Position numbers and translations under genes: made by a program. Below are positions 18,966 to 27,655 of a DNA stretch of 64,000 nt, one piece after another. A model generated the notes under the pieces. That model was not told the origin of the DNA. It worked only from the letters and a program-made list of their open reading frames with translations, and did no database searches. Within the stretch, counting starts at the first letter, position 1. Every line of letters starts with the position of its first letter. Source of the DNA: Nocardioidaceae bacterium (GTDB lineage: Bacteria > Actinomycetota > Actinomycetes > Propionibacteriales > Nocardioidaceae); the NCBI GenBank assembly GCA_030655315.1, contig JAURVT010000028.1:1-64000 (forward strand). The letters are read 5' to 3'.

Positions 18966-20606
18966 GTGCTCCCGACGGTCGCCGACGTCCTCGCGCTCGA
19001 CGCCGTCCGCGTCGGCGGCCCCGCCGTCGTCGCCGGGCGCGACGGGCTGGGCAGTCACGTCCGGTGGGTGCACAGCGCCGAGGTGGTCGACATCGCCGGC
19101 CAGCTGCAGGGCGGGGAGCTCGTGCTGTCGACGGGCATCGCGCTGCCCGACGACCACGACGGGCTGACCCGCTACATCGGGACGCTCGCCGACGCCGGTG
19201 CGGTCGGCCTCGTGATCGAGCTGGGCCGCCGGTACCGCGACCGGCTGCCCCTCGCGCTCGTGCGCGCCGCTGACGCGCGGGCGCTCCCGCTCGTCACGCT
19301 CTGCGACCCCACCCGGTTCGTCGACGTCACCGAGGCCGTCCACGCGATCGTCATCGGCAGCCAGGTCGAGGAGCTGCGCGCGACGCAGGAGATGCACCAC
19401 CGGTTCACCCAGCTGTCCGTCGACGGTGCCGAGCCGCGCGAGGTCCTGCGCCAGGTCAGCCAGCTCGCCGGCTGCCCGACGGTCCTCGAGAACCTGAACC
19501 ACCAGGTGCTGTCATACGACGCCGCCGGCCGTCCCCCCGCCGGCTTCCTGTCCGACTGGGAGCCGCGGTCGCGCCGGATCCAGCCCGACGAGCGCACCGC
19601 GTGGGACCCCGCCAGCGGCTGGCTCGTCACCCGCGTCGGGGCGCGCGACCAGGACTGGGGCCGCCTGGTGCTGCTCCACGACGGCGAGCCGCCGCCGCGC
19701 GTCGAGGTGCTGGCCGAGCGGGCGGCGGCGACGCTCGCGGTCAACCGTCTGGTCACCCGCGAGGCGGACAGCCTGGAGCGCCAGACCCACCACGGCCTGC
19801 TCGTGGCGCTCCGCGAGCACCAGGTGCCCGCCGACGAGATCGCGCTGCGTGCCGACGCGGTGGGGGTCCCGCTGGTCCGTCGGCGGCTGCTCGCCCTGGC
19901 GGTGCTGCGCACCGGGTCGGCGTCCGAGCCCGCCCCGCTCACCGGGCAGGCCCAGCTGCGCGACCTCGCGGAGGTGGTCGCGCTCGTGTGCCGGCGGCAC
20001 GACGTGCCCGCGCTCGTCGGCTCGCTCGACGACACCCGGGTGGGCGTGCTGCTGTCGGTGGCGCCCCGCCGCGTCGCCGACCGGGCCGCGGAGTCGTCCC
20101 TCGTCACCGCGATCGTGGGCGACGTGCGCGCCGAGGCCGCCCGGCGTCCGAGCATCGCCGACACCCCCCTCGTGGTGGGCGTGGGCAGCACGGTCGCGCA
20201 GCCGTCGCAGGCCCGGCGCAGCCTGGAGGAGGCGCTGCAGGTGGCCGACGCCGCGTCGGCGCGTCCCGGCGAGGCGCTCCTGCACCGGCTGCACGACGTG
20301 CACGTCCGCGGCCTGGTCCACCTGCTGCGCGACGACGCCCGCCTGCAGACCTACGTCGAGCGCGAGCTGGGCCCGCTCCTGGCGCACGACGAGGCCCACC
20401 CGCAGGCGCAGCTGCTCCCCACCGTCCGGTCCTACCTCGAGCACGGCGGCAACAAGTCCCGGGCCGCCGAGGCGTCGCACCTGTCGCGGCAGTCGTTCTA
20501 CGACCGTCTCGCCCGCGCCGCCGCGGCGCTCGACCTCGACCTCGACGACCCCGAGAACCGGCTGTCGCTGCATCTCGCGGTCCTGGCGTGGGAGGCCCTG
20601 CGGTGA
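18966..20606 (+). CDS. PucR-family transcriptional regulator
   Basis: A 546-residue regulator. N-terminal PucR-like ligand domain at about 1-120 (L-P-T-V-A-D-V-L, G-E-L-V-L-S-T-G), a central CdaR/GGDEF-like region at about 290-430, and a C-terminal helix-turn-helix of the HTH_30 type (Y-L-E-H-G-G-N-K-S-R-A-A, S-R-Q-S-F-Y-D-R-L). This layout is typical of PucR proteins that control purine, GABA or polyamine catabolism. It lies 24 bp after the aminotransferase and probably controls it, perhaps through the palindrome at 17485. Confidence 0.9.
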   Translation: MLPTVADVLALDAVRVGGPAVVAGRDGLGSHVRWVHSAEVVDIAGQLQGGELVLSTGIALPDDHDGLTRYIGTLADAGAVGLVIELGRRYRDRLPLALVRAADARALPLVTLCDPTRFVDVTEAVHAIVIGSQVEELRATQEMHHRFTQLSVDGAEPREVLRQVSQLAGCPTVLENLNHQVLSYDAAGRPPAGFLSDWEPRSRRIQPDERTAWDPASGWLVTRVGARDQDWGRLVLLHDGEPPPRVEVLAERAAATLAVNRLVTREADSLERQTHHGLLVALREHQVPADEIALRADAVGVPLVRRRLLALAVLRTGSASEPAPLTGQAQLRDLAEVVALVCRRHDVPALVGSLDDTRVGVLLSVAPRRVADRAAESSLVTAIVGDVRAEAARRPSIADTPLVVGVGSTVAQPSQARRSLEEALQVADAASARPGEALLHRLHDVHVRGLVHLLRDDARLQTYVERELGPLLAHDEAHPQAQLLPTVRSYLEHGGNKSRAAEASHLSRQSFYDRLARAAAALDLDLDDPENRLSLHLAVLAWEALR

Positions 20607-20621
20607 GCGAGGATGACCCCC

Positions 20622-21116
20622 ATGACTGAACGGCGCCGCCAGCTCCTCGACGACGTCGCGCGGGCGATCATCGCCCAGCTGCAGGTCGACGGACGACGCT
20701 CCTACGCCGCGATCGGCAAGGCGGTCGGGCTGTCGGAGGCGGCCGTGCGCCAGCGGGTCCAGAGGCTCACCGAGTCGGGCGTCATCCAGGTCGTCGCGGT
20801 CACCGACCCCATCGAGGTGGGGTTCGGGCGTCAGGCGATGATCGGCGTCGACGTCGAGGGCGACCTCGAGGCGGTCGCCCAGCAGGTGGAGAAGATCGAC
20901 GAGGTGGACTACCTCGTCGTCACCACCGGCCGCTACGACCTCCTCGTCGAGGTGGTCTGCGAGGACGACCAGCACCTGCTCGAGATCATCTCGGGACGCA
21001 TCCGCTCCATCGACGGCGTGCGCTCGACCGAGACCTTCATCTACCTCGACCTGCGCAAGCAGACCTACTCGTGGGGCGCCAAGGAGATCACGCGGGCCGG
21101 TGGATCAGGGGCGTGA
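20622..21116 (+). CDS. Lrp/AsnC-family transcriptional regulator
   Basis: A 164-residue regulator with an N-terminal helix-turn-helix (I-I-A-Q-L-Q-V-D-G-R-R-S-Y, L-S-E-A-A-V-R-Q-R-V) and a C-terminal RAM ligand-binding domain with V-D-Y-L-V-V-T-T-G-R-Y-D and a final S-T-E-T-F-I-Y-L. The ATG at 20622 is chosen because GAGG stands 9 bases upstream; an ATG at 20613 in the same frame has none. It follows PucR closely. Its 3' end overlaps the convergent CoA-synthetase gene by 29 bp. It likely senses an amino acid or the substrate of the neighbouring pathway. Confidence 0.9.
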   Translation: MTERRRQLLDDVARAIIAQLQVDGRRSYAAIGKAVGLSEAAVRQRVQRLTESGVIQVVAVTDPIEVGFGRQAMIGVDVEGDLEAVAQQVEKIDEVDYLVVTTGRYDLLVEVVCEDDQHLLEIISGRIRSIDGVRSTETFIYLDLRKQTYSWGAKEITRAGGSGA

Positions 21117-22989
21117 TGGCCTCGAGCACGTCCGGGTCCTCGATCGTCGACGGTGGCCTCGTCGAGCCGGTGTCGACGATCTCGCGCATCGAGCGGCGCA
21201 GGATCTTGCCCGAGCGGGTCTTGGGCAGGCCCGGCACGACGGTCACGCTGCGGAACGACGCGACCGCCCCGATCTCGTCGCGCACCGAGGCCACCAGCTG
21301 GGCGGCGAGCTCGTCCTCGTCGACGTCGACGCCGGACTTGAGCACCACGTAGCCACGTGGCGCCTGGCCCTTCAGCTCGTCGCTGACGCCCACCACGGCG
21401 CACTCGGCGACGGCCGGGTGCTGCGCGAGCACCGCCTCGATCGAGCCGGTCGAGAGCCGGTGGCCCGCGACGTTGATGACGTCGTCGGTGCGCCCCATGA
21501 CGAACACGTAGCCGTCCTCGTCCACGTACCCGCCGTCGCCGGACAGGTAGTAGCCGTCGAACGCCGTCAGGTAGGAGTCGACGTAGCGCTGGTCGTCGCC
21601 CCACAGGGTGGGCAGCGTGCCGGGGGGCATCGGCAGCCGGATGCAGATCGCGCCCTCGGTGCCCGGGGGCACCGGCTCGCCCTGCGCGTCGAGCACCTCG
21701 AGCGCGTAGCCGGGCACGGGCACCGACGGAGACCCCGGCTTGAGGGGCATCGGCTCCAGACCGCGCAGGTTCGCCGCGATCGGCCACCCGGTCTCGGTCT
21801 GCCACCAGTGGTCGACCACGGGGACGCCGAGCTTCTCGGTGGCCCACCGGTAGGTGTCGGGGTCCAGCCGCTCCCCTGCGAGGAAGAGCGTGCGCAGGTG
21901 CGACAGGTCGTGCCCGGCGAGGTGCTCGACGTTGGGGTCGACCTTCTTGATCGCGCGGATGGCCGTCGGCGCGGTGAACATGACGTCGACCCGGTGCTCG
22001 GCGGCGACCCGCCAGAACGCACCCGCGTCGGGCGTGCCGACGGGCTTGCCCTCGTACATCACCGTCGTGGCGCCCACGAGCAGCGGCGCGTAGACGATGT
22101 AGGAGTGGCCGACCACCCAGCCGACGTCGGACGCCGTCCACATCGTCTGCCCGGGGCCGACGTCGTAGATGTTCCTCATCGACCAGGCGAGGGCCACGGC
22201 GTGGCCGCCGTTGTCGCGCACGATCCCCTTGGGGCGTCCCGTGGTGCCCGACGTGTAGAGCACGTAGAGCGGGTCGGTGGCCGCGACCTCGACGCACTCG
22301 GCCGGGTCGGACGCACCGGCCCGGAGCGCGACGGCGAAGTCGACGTCGCGGTCGGGGTCGAGCTCGGCCGTGGCCTGGGGGCGCTGCAGGACGATGCAGC
22401 GCTCGGGCTTGTGCTCGGCGCGGGCGATGGCCGCGTCCAGCATGGGCTTGTACTCCACGACGCGTGACGGCTCGATGCCGCACGACGCGGACACGACGAC
22501 CTTCGGCCGCGCGTCGTCGAGCCGGGCGGCGAGCTCGCTCGGCGCGAACCCGCCGAAGACCACCGAGTGCACCGCGCCCAGGCGCGCGCAGGCCAGCATG
22601 GCGATGACGGCCTCGGGGATCATCGGCATGTAGATGACGACGCGGTCACCCTTGCCGACGCCGATCGCCCGCAGCGCGCCGGCGAAGGCCGCCGTCCGCT
22701 CGAGCAGCTGCGCGTACGTGAGCGACGACGTCGTGCCGGTTACGGGGCTGTCGTGGACGAGCGCCACCTGGTCGGCGCGACCGGCGATCACGTGCCGGTC
22801 CAGCGCGTTGTAGCAGGTGTTCATCGTCGCGTCGGGGTACCAGCGGTAGAACGGCGGGCTGGAGTCGTCGAGTGCCTTCCTGGGCTTGGCGATCCAGGTG
22901 ATCAGCCCGGCCTGCTCCATCCAGAAGCCCTCGGGGTCCTCGATGCTGCGGCGGTAGGTCTCGGCGTAGGACTCGTGCGTCGTCACCAT
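21088..22989 (-). CDS. prpE: Propionyl/acetyl-CoA synthetase (AMP-forming)
   Basis: A 633-residue acyl-adenylating enzyme that activates a short-chain acid with ATP and CoA. It has the P-loop Y-T-S-G-T-T-G-R-P-K-G, followed by I-V-R-D-N-G-G-H-A as in propionyl-CoA synthetases; W-W-Q-T-E-T-G-W-P; Y-L-S-G-D-G-G-Y; and the C-terminal catalytic lysine in T-R-S-G-K-I-L-R-R. Its length fits PrpE/Acs. The PrpE-type residues after the P-loop favour propionate, but acetate is possible. The gene stands alone, its end overlapping the convergent Lrp gene by 29 bp. Confidence 0.88.
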   Translation of the reverse strand: MVTTHESYAETYRRSIEDPEGFWMEQAGLITWIAKPRKALDDSSPPFYRWYPDATMNTCYNALDRHVIAGRADQVALVHDSPVTGTTSSLTYAQLLERTAAFAGALRAIGVGKGDRVVIYMPMIPEAVIAMLACARLGAVHSVVFGGFAPSELAARLDDARPKVVVSASCGIEPSRVVEYKPMLDAAIARAEHKPERCIVLQRPQATAELDPDRDVDFAVALRAGASDPAECVEVAATDPLYVLYTSGTTGRPKGIVRDNGGHAVALAWSMRNIYDVGPGQTMWTASDVGWVVGHSYIVYAPLLVGATTVMYEGKPVGTPDAGAFWRVAAEHRVDVMFTAPTAIRAIKKVDPNVEHLAGHDLSHLRTLFLAGERLDPDTYRWATEKLGVPVVDHWWQTETGWPIAANLRGLEPMPLKPGSPSVPVPGYALEVLDAQGEPVPPGTEGAICIRLPMPPGTLPTLWGDDQRYVDSYLTAFDGYYLSGDGGYVDEDGYVFVMGRTDDVINVAGHRLSTGSIEAVLAQHPAVAECAVVGVSDELKGQAPRGYVVLKSGVDVDEDELAAQLVASVRDEIGAVASFRSVTVVPGLPKTRSGKILRRSMREIVDTGSTRPPSTIEDPDVLEAITPLIHRPA

Positions 22990-23032
22990 CGGGCCATCGT
23001 GGCACCGAGCCGGTGAGCGTGCGACCGGGCCT

Positions 23033-23401
23033 CTACCGCTGGGGCAGCCCGCACGCCGGCGTGCCGCCGGGCAGGCGCCCGCGGTTGCGGGCCACCCAGC
23101 GGTAGACCGGCCAGGCGAGCCACAGCACCGGGGGCCGTCCGAGCACGGCTCCGGCGGCCCGCCACCACGGGCGACTGGTGCGCATCACGTCGGCGATCGC
23201 GAGCGGTCCGTCGGTGCGTCGCCGGCCGTCCACCCACACGACGGCGGCCTCGACGCGGTCCCGGGTCACGCCCAGCGCGTCGAGGTCCGCGCGCTGCCAG
23301 GGCACCACGTGGGCGTCGTTGGGCACCCAGCGCTCGAGCACCCGCACGCTCGAGGTGCAGAACGCGCAGTCGCCGTCGAACAGGAAGGTGGGGGTGGCCA
23401 T
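23033..23401 (-). CDS. DCC-family thiol-disulfide oxidoreductase-like protein (DUF393)
   Basis: A 122-residue protein with the family signature F-D-G-D-C-A-F-C near the N-terminus, in which the two cysteines form a CxxC redox site at about residues 12-15, and the R-P-W-W-R-A-A-G segment typical of DUF393. The name rests on thioredoxin-like prediction; substrates are unknown. It ends near the upstream region of prpE and lies 27 bp downstream of the enoyl-CoA hydratase stop. Confidence 0.85.
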   Translation of the reverse strand: MATPTFLFDGDCAFCTSSVRVLERWVPNDAHVVPWQRADLDALGVTRDRVEAAVVWVDGRRRTDGPLAIADVMRTSRPWWRAAGAVLGRPPVLWLAWPVYRWVARNRGRLPGGTPACGLPQR

Positions 23402-23407
23402 GGGTCC

Positions 23408-23413
23408 ACGGTA
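23408..23413 (-). promoter_or_regulatory. Leaderless-type -10 element of the DCC-family gene
   Basis: On the minus strand TACCGT, 6 bases, then ATG at 23401; no ribosome binding site in between. Confidence 0.4.
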
Positions 23414-23428
23414 GGTCGGGGTGGGGGC

Positions 23429-24157
23429 TCAGCGCCCGCGGAAGACGGGGGCTCGCTTCTCGGCCCGGGCGGTCCGGGCCTCGCGGACGTCGTCGCTGGC
23501 CCAGCACGCCCTCCACCCCGCCTCGATGCGCGCGCCGGCCCCGGCGTCGGACGGGTCGGAGCCGAGCACCAGCTTGTTGTAGGCCAGCGTCAGCGGCGCG
23601 AAGGTCGCGACCTCCTGCGCCCACGTCATCGCGACCTCCAGGTCACCGGCGCGGTCGGCCAGCCCGCAGGCGAGGGCGGCGTCGGCGTCCAGCAGCTCGG
23701 CGCCGATCATCAGGCGACGCGCGACGCCCCCGCCCGCCACCTCGGCCAGGGCGCGCATCGTCCAGGTGTCGACGGCCAGGCCGTTGCGCGCGGTGGGCAC
23801 CCCGAACCGTGCGGACGGTGCGGCGACCCGCAGGTCGCACGCGAGCGCGAGCTGGGTCCCGGCACCGATCGCGGGCCCGTTCACGGCCGCGACCACCGGC
23901 ACCGGGAGCTCACGCACGGCGGCGAGCATGCCGTACAGCGCCTCGATGAACGCGTCGCCGTAGACGCCGTCGAGGTCGGCACCGGCGCAGAAGCTGGTGC
24001 CCTCCCCCGTGACGACGACGACCCTCGCGCCGTCCTCCACGGCGGCCCCGACGCCGTCGTGCAGCTCCCGGCACAGCGCCAGGTCCAGCGCGTTGCGGCG
24101 CTCCGGTCGGTTGAGCTCCAGCAGGGTCACCGGGCCGTGCGCGGTCGTCGAGATCAC
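23429..24157 (-). CDS. Enoyl-CoA hydratase/isomerase family protein
   Basis: A 242-residue crotonase-fold enzyme. It has R-P-E-R-R-N-A-L-D near the start, the oxyanion-hole segments F-C-A-G-A-D-L-D and N-G-P-A-I-G-A-G-T-Q-L-A, and A-C-D-L-R-V-A. The family hydrates or isomerises enoyl-CoA esters in fatty-acid or amino-acid breakdown. Glu residues that define a hydratase are not obvious, so isomerase or another crotonase activity is possible. GTG start at 24157 is preceded by TAGGGT at 6 bases. Confidence 0.85.
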   Translation of the reverse strand: MISTTAHGPVTLLELNRPERRNALDLALCRELHDGVGAAVEDGARVVVVTGEGTSFCAGADLDGVYGDAFIEALYGMLAAVRELPVPVVAAVNGPAIGAGTQLALACDLRVAAPSARFGVPTARNGLAVDTWTMRALAEVAGGGVARRLMIGAELLDADAALACGLADRAGDLEVAMTWAQEVATFAPLTLAYNKLVLGSDPSDAGAGARIEAGWRACWASDDVREARTARAEKRAPVFRGR

Positions 24158-24163
24158 CGCCGC

Positions 24164-24169
24164 ACCCTA
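24164..24169 (-). promoter_or_regulatory. Leaderless-type -10 element of the enoyl-CoA hydratase gene
   Basis: On the minus strand TAGGGT, 6 bases, then GTG at 24157. The same word GCTAGGGTGCGGC also precedes the regulator gene at 24849. Confidence 0.5.
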
Positions 24170-24204
24170 GCCGCGCCCGCACCCAGCCCGCCGGGCGGCG
24201 AGCC

Positions 24205-24849
24205 TCAGTCGTCGAGCCCCTGCTCGATCGCGTAGCGGACCAGCTCGACGCGGTTGTGGAGCTGCAGCTTGCGCAGCGTGTTCTGCACGTGGTTCTGGAC
24301 GGTGCGGTGGCTGAGCACGAAGCGCTCGGCGATCTGCTTGTAGGACAGTCCCTTGGCGACCAGGCGGAGCACCTCGGTCTCGCGCTCGGTGAGCTGGGGC
24401 GCGTCGGGCTCCTCCGACGCGGGCGCCTCGGACAGGCGGCGGTACTCCCCCAGCACGAGTCCGGCCAGGCCGGGCGTGAAGACGGTCTCGCCGCGCGACA
24501 CCGCGTGCACGGCGTCGACGAGGGTCTCGCGCGACGCGGACTTGACCAGGTAGCCGGTGGCGCCGGCCTTGACCGCGTCGAGGACATCCTGCTGCTCGCC
24601 CGACGCACTGAGGATCAGCACCCGGATGCTGGGGTCGCGCTCGACCACCTGCTTGGTCACCGCGACGCCGTCGGGCGCCGGGATGTTGAGGTCGAGCAGC
24701 AGCACCTGGGGCGACGTCGCGCGGGCCCGGTTGAGCGCCTGCTCGCCGTCGCCGGCCGTGGCCACCACCTCGAAGCCGGCCTCGGTGAGGTCGCGCTCGA
24801 CGCCGTCCCGCCACATCGGGTGGTCGTCGACCACCATCACCCGGATCAT
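24205..24849 (-). CDS. NarL-family response regulator, MacR-like
   Basis: A 214-residue regulator: receiver domain with V-V-D-D-H-P, phospho-acceptor Asp in L-L-L-D-L-N and Lys in L-V-K-S-A, then a LuxR helix-turn-helix (L-T-E-R-E-T-E-V-L, R-T-V-Q-N-H-V-Q-N). Its start overlaps the kinase stop by 4 bp. In Streptomyces the kinase/regulator pair beside a plsC-type gene is MacRS, which controls membrane-linked genes; that comparison is from memory. A TAGGGT 6 bases before the ATG, inside the kinase gene, may give an extra leaderless transcript. Confidence 0.92.
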   Translation of the reverse strand: MIRVMVVDDHPMWRDGVERDLTEAGFEVVATAGDGEQALNRARATSPQVLLLDLNIPAPDGVAVTKQVVERDPSIRVLILSASGEQQDVLDAVKAGATGYLVKSASRETLVDAVHAVSRGETVFTPGLAGLVLGEYRRLSEAPASEEPDAPQLTERETEVLRLVAKGLSYKQIAERFVLSHRTVQNHVQNTLRKLQLHNRVELVRYAIEQGLDD

Positions 24850-26012
24850 GGCCGCACCCTAGCCGGGACGGAGGTCGCCAGGTGGAGCTCCCACTCGGTG
24901 CCCTGCCCCGGTGCGGTGACGAGGTCGACCCGCCCCCCGAGGTCCTCGACGCGGCCGCGGATCGAGGCCGCGACGCCGAGCCGGCCCTCCCGCTCGGCCT
25001 GCTCGAGGCGTCCGGGCTCGATGCCCGGCCCCTCGTCGCGGACGCTCACCACGACGCCGCCCGCGTCGGACTCGAGCAGCACCCACATCGGCGCGTCCTC
25101 GCCGACGTGCACGCGCACGTTGTCGCGGCAGGCCGAGACCACGGCGACGAGCTCGTCGACGACGTGGCGGTCGAGCAGCACCGGGTGGCTCGGCGTCGCG
25201 ACGCTCACCCGCGGCGACGACAGAGCGGTGAGCCCGGCGGCGAGGTCGGCGACCGGGCCGGCGTCACCGGCGGCGGACTCGTCGACGGTCGACTGGATCA
25301 GGCTGCGCAGCGCCACCTCCTGCTCGCCGGCGAGCCGTGCCAGGTCGGCGGTCTCGCCGCCGATCTCGGCGCCGCGCCGCTGCACCATCGCCAGCACCTG
25401 CAGCACGCCGTCGTGGACCGCGCGTGCGAGCCGCTCGCGCTCGCCGGCGACGGCCGCGCGCCGCTCGGCGATCGTCCGGGCCACCGCCGACTGCCGGACC
25501 GCGCCCGCGCAGTAGCCGACGAGGACGCCGGCGAGGACGAGGAGGAACACGTTGCCCACGGTCGAGCTCGTGATCTCGGGGCGCATCGTCACGTCGGCCG
25601 CCGACATCAGCACCGAGGCCACCAGGCCCCCGACGGGGCCCCACCGGACCGAGCAGGCCAGCACCGCCGTGCAGACCCAGTACGACGTGATGGTGGAGTC
25701 GTGGCGCACCATCATCGCCTCGGTCTCGACCAGCACGGTGCAGCGCAGGAGCACCAGCGCGACGGCCATGTCGGCGAGGAACACCCACGACCGACGGCGT
25801 CCGGGACGGTCGTAGAGCCAGGTGACGACGGCCGTCCAGACGACCATCGCGCCGAGGAGGACCGCGGCGAGGGCGGGCCGCTCGAGCTCCTGCCAGCGGG
25901 CGGCGTTGAGCGCCAGGGCGAAGGCGAGCGTCACCGCGCGCAGCACCGTGAGGGCGCGGAAGAACTGGGTGTCGACGTGCTCCGCGGCGACGCGGACCTG
26001 GTCGGCGACCAC
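24846..26012 (-). CDS. Sensor histidine kinase with DUF5931-like membrane domain, MacS-like
   Basis: A 388-residue kinase with about five membrane helices in the first 190 residues, a dimerisation helix carrying the phospho-His in R-A-V-H-D-G-V-L-Q-V-L, and a short C-terminal ATPase domain with R-D-E-G-P-G-I and A-S-I-R-G-R-V. The layout is that of actinobacterial MacS kinases. The GTG start at 26012 follows the acyltransferase stop by 5 bases and the 3' end overlaps the regulator by 4 bp, so acyltransferase, kinase and regulator form one operon. The signal sensed is unknown. Confidence 0.88.
   Translation of the reverse strand: MVADQVRVAAEHVDTQFFRALTVLRAVTLAFALALNAARWQELERPALAAVLLGAMVVWTAVVTWLYDRPGRRRSWVFLADMAVALVLLRCTVLVETEAMMVRHDSTITSYWVCTAVLACSVRWGPVGGLVASVLMSAADVTMRPEITSSTVGNVFLLVLAGVLVGYCAGAVRQSAVARTIAERRAAVAGERERLARAVHDGVLQVLAMVQRRGAEIGGETADLARLAGEQEVALRSLIQSTVDESAAGDAGPVADLAAGLTALSSPRVSVATPSHPVLLDRHVVDELVAVVSACRDNVRVHVGEDAPMWVLLESDAGGVVVSVRDEGPGIEPGRLEQAEREGRLGVAASIRGRVEDLGGRVDLVTAPGQGTEWELHLATSVPARVRP
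24856..24861 (-). promoter_or_regulatory. Possible internal leaderless -10 element for the regulator
   Basis: On the minus strand TAGGGT, 6 bases, then ATG at 24849. It lies in the last codons of the kinase gene, so coding constraint could also explain it. Confidence 0.3.
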
Positions 26013-26017
26013 GGCGG

Positions 26018-26785
26018 TCAGGAGACGCGGGCCTCGGGCCCGTCGCCCGCGGAGGCGTCCGGACCGGCGTCGGGCGTCTCCTGGGCCCGACGCGCCTCGC
26101 GCTCGCGCTCCTTGTCGACCTGCTTGGCCCGCGTGGCGTACATGTCGACGTACTCCTGGTCCGACAACGACATGATCTCGTACATGATCTCGTCGGTGAT
26201 GGCGCGCAGGATGTAGCGGTCGTCCTCCATGCCCTCGTACCGGCTGAAGTCGAGCGGCTCGCCGAACACGACGCCGGGACGCGCGAAGCGTCCGAAGATC
26301 TTGCCGGGGGGCGCGACGACGTCGGTGCCGATCACCGCCACGGGGATCACCGGGACCTTGGCCTCGAGCGCCATCCGCGCGATGCCGGTGCGTCCCCGGT
26401 AGAGCTTGCCGTCGTGCGAGCGGGTGCCCTCGGGGTAGATGCCGAACAGGTCACCGCCCGCGAGGATCTTCAGACCGGTCTTGATCGCACCCTCGGCGGC
26501 GCGGCCGCTGGTGCGGTCGATCGGCACCTGGCCGGCGCCGGAGAAGAACGTGCGCTGCAGCCAGCCCTTGAAGCCCGGGCCCTCGAAGTACTCGGCCTTG
26601 GCCACGAACGTCACGCGACGCGAGATCACGAGCGGCATGAACAGCCAGTCGCTGTACGACAGGTGGTTGCTCGCGAGGATCGCGGCGCCGGTCGCGGGCA
26701 CGTGGTCGACACCCTTGGCCCACGGACGGAAGACGAGCCGCAGCACGGGTCCGAGGAACACGAACTTGAGCGCCCAGTAGAACAA
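26018..26785 (-). CDS. 1-acyl-sn-glycerol-3-phosphate acyltransferase family (PlsC-type), TTG start
   Basis: A 255-residue membrane-associated acyltransferase with the catalytic N-H-L-S-Y-S-D motif (H-x4-D) near residue 42, the substrate motif Y-P-E-G-T-R-S, and V-P-V-I-P-V-A. It would acylate lysophosphatidic acid or a related lipid. The start is taken as TTG at 26785: an AGGAGG lies 6 bases upstream and the protein then begins F-Y-W-A-L-K as relatives do; GTG codons further up have no site. A C-terminal charged tail of about 30 residues follows the domain. First gene of an operon with the MacS-like kinase. Confidence 0.88.
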   Translation of the reverse strand: MFYWALKFVFLGPVLRLVFRPWAKGVDHVPATGAAILASNHLSYSDWLFMPLVISRRVTFVAKAEYFEGPGFKGWLQRTFFSGAGQVPIDRTSGRAAEGAIKTGLKILAGGDLFGIYPEGTRSHDGKLYRGRTGIARMALEAKVPVIPVAVIGTDVVAPPGKIFGRFARPGVVFGEPLDFSRYEGMEDDRYILRAITDEIMYEIMSLSDQEYVDMYATRAKQVDKEREREARRAQETPDAGPDASAGDGPEARVS

Positions 26786-26902
26786 CTCACTCCTCCTCGG
26801 TGCCCGCACGGTGAACGGGCACACACTACCCCCGGCCGCACCGGCTGCCTCACTTCGACGGACCGCGTTGAGAGTCGGCTCCGCGTGGGCGAGGATGTGG
26901 CC

Positions 26903-27655
26903 ATGACGTCGACCGACCCCGCGCGCGCCCTCGCGCTCGACGGCGGGCGCACCGGGGCCCTGCTCCTGCACGGCTTCACCGGCGCACCGGCGTCGATGGT
27001 CCCCTGGGGACGCGCGCTCAACCAGCAGGGCCTGACGGTCCGCGTCCCCTGCCTGCCCGGCCACGGCACCACCTGGCAGGCCATGAACCGCACCACCTGG
27101 CACGACTGGTACGCCGAGGCCGACGCCGCGCTCACCGAGCTCCGCGACCACTGCGACCACGTGCTGGTGGCCGGTCTGTCGATGGGCGGCGCCCTCGCCC
27201 TGCGGCTGGCCGAGCAGCGGCCCGACGACGTCGACGCGCTCGCCCTGGTCAACCCCGCCGTCCGCAGCACGGACCGCCGTCTCCTCGCGGTGCCGCTGCT
27301 GCGCCACGTCGTCCCCTCGATCGCCGGCATCGGCAACGACATCAAGAAGCCCGGTGTCGACGAGTACGGCTACGACCGCACGCCGCTGCACGCCCTGCAC
27401 TCGATGACCCGGCTGTGGAAGGACGTCGCCGCGCACCTGGACCAGGTGCGGGCGCCCGTACTGCTGCTGAGGTCGCGGGTCGACCACGTCGTCGACCCCA
27501 CGTCGGGCGAGTGGATCAGGCGCCACGTCGGCTCCGGCGTCCGCGAGGTCGTGCTCGAGAACAGCTACCACGTCGCCACGCTCGACCACGACGCCGACGT
27601 CGTGGTCGCCGAGTCGCTGGCGTTCGCCGAGGAGCACGCCGGGCATGTCCGCTGA
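26903..27655 (+). CDS. Alpha/beta hydrolase, carboxylesterase/monoacylglycerol lipase type
   Basis: A 250-residue serine hydrolase. The nucleophile elbow is G-L-S-M-G-G (about residue 93), the oxyanion-hole motif is L-L-H-G-F-T-G, the acid is in L-R-S-R-V-D-H and the base in N-S-Y-H-V-A-T. This resembles Est30-type carboxylesterases that cut short-chain or monoacylglycerol esters. ATG at 26903 has GAGGA 7-8 bases upstream. It is divergent from the acyltransferase gene and overlaps the next gene by 11 bp, so both may serve lipid turnover. Confidence 0.88.
   Translation: MTSTDPARALALDGGRTGALLLHGFTGAPASMVPWGRALNQQGLTVRVPCLPGHGTTWQAMNRTTWHDWYAEADAALTELRDHCDHVLVAGLSMGGALALRLAEQRPDDVDALALVNPAVRSTDRRLLAVPLLRHVVPSIAGIGNDIKKPGVDEYGYDRTPLHALHSMTRLWKDVAAHLDQVRAPVLLLRSRVDHVVDPTSGEWIRRHVGSGVREVVLENSYHVATLDHDADVVVAESLAFAEEHAGHVR

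Noticed and set aside
24256-25515. Plus-strand open frame opposite the MacRS-like genes
   Set aside because: Shadow of the regulator and kinase; no recognisable motif.
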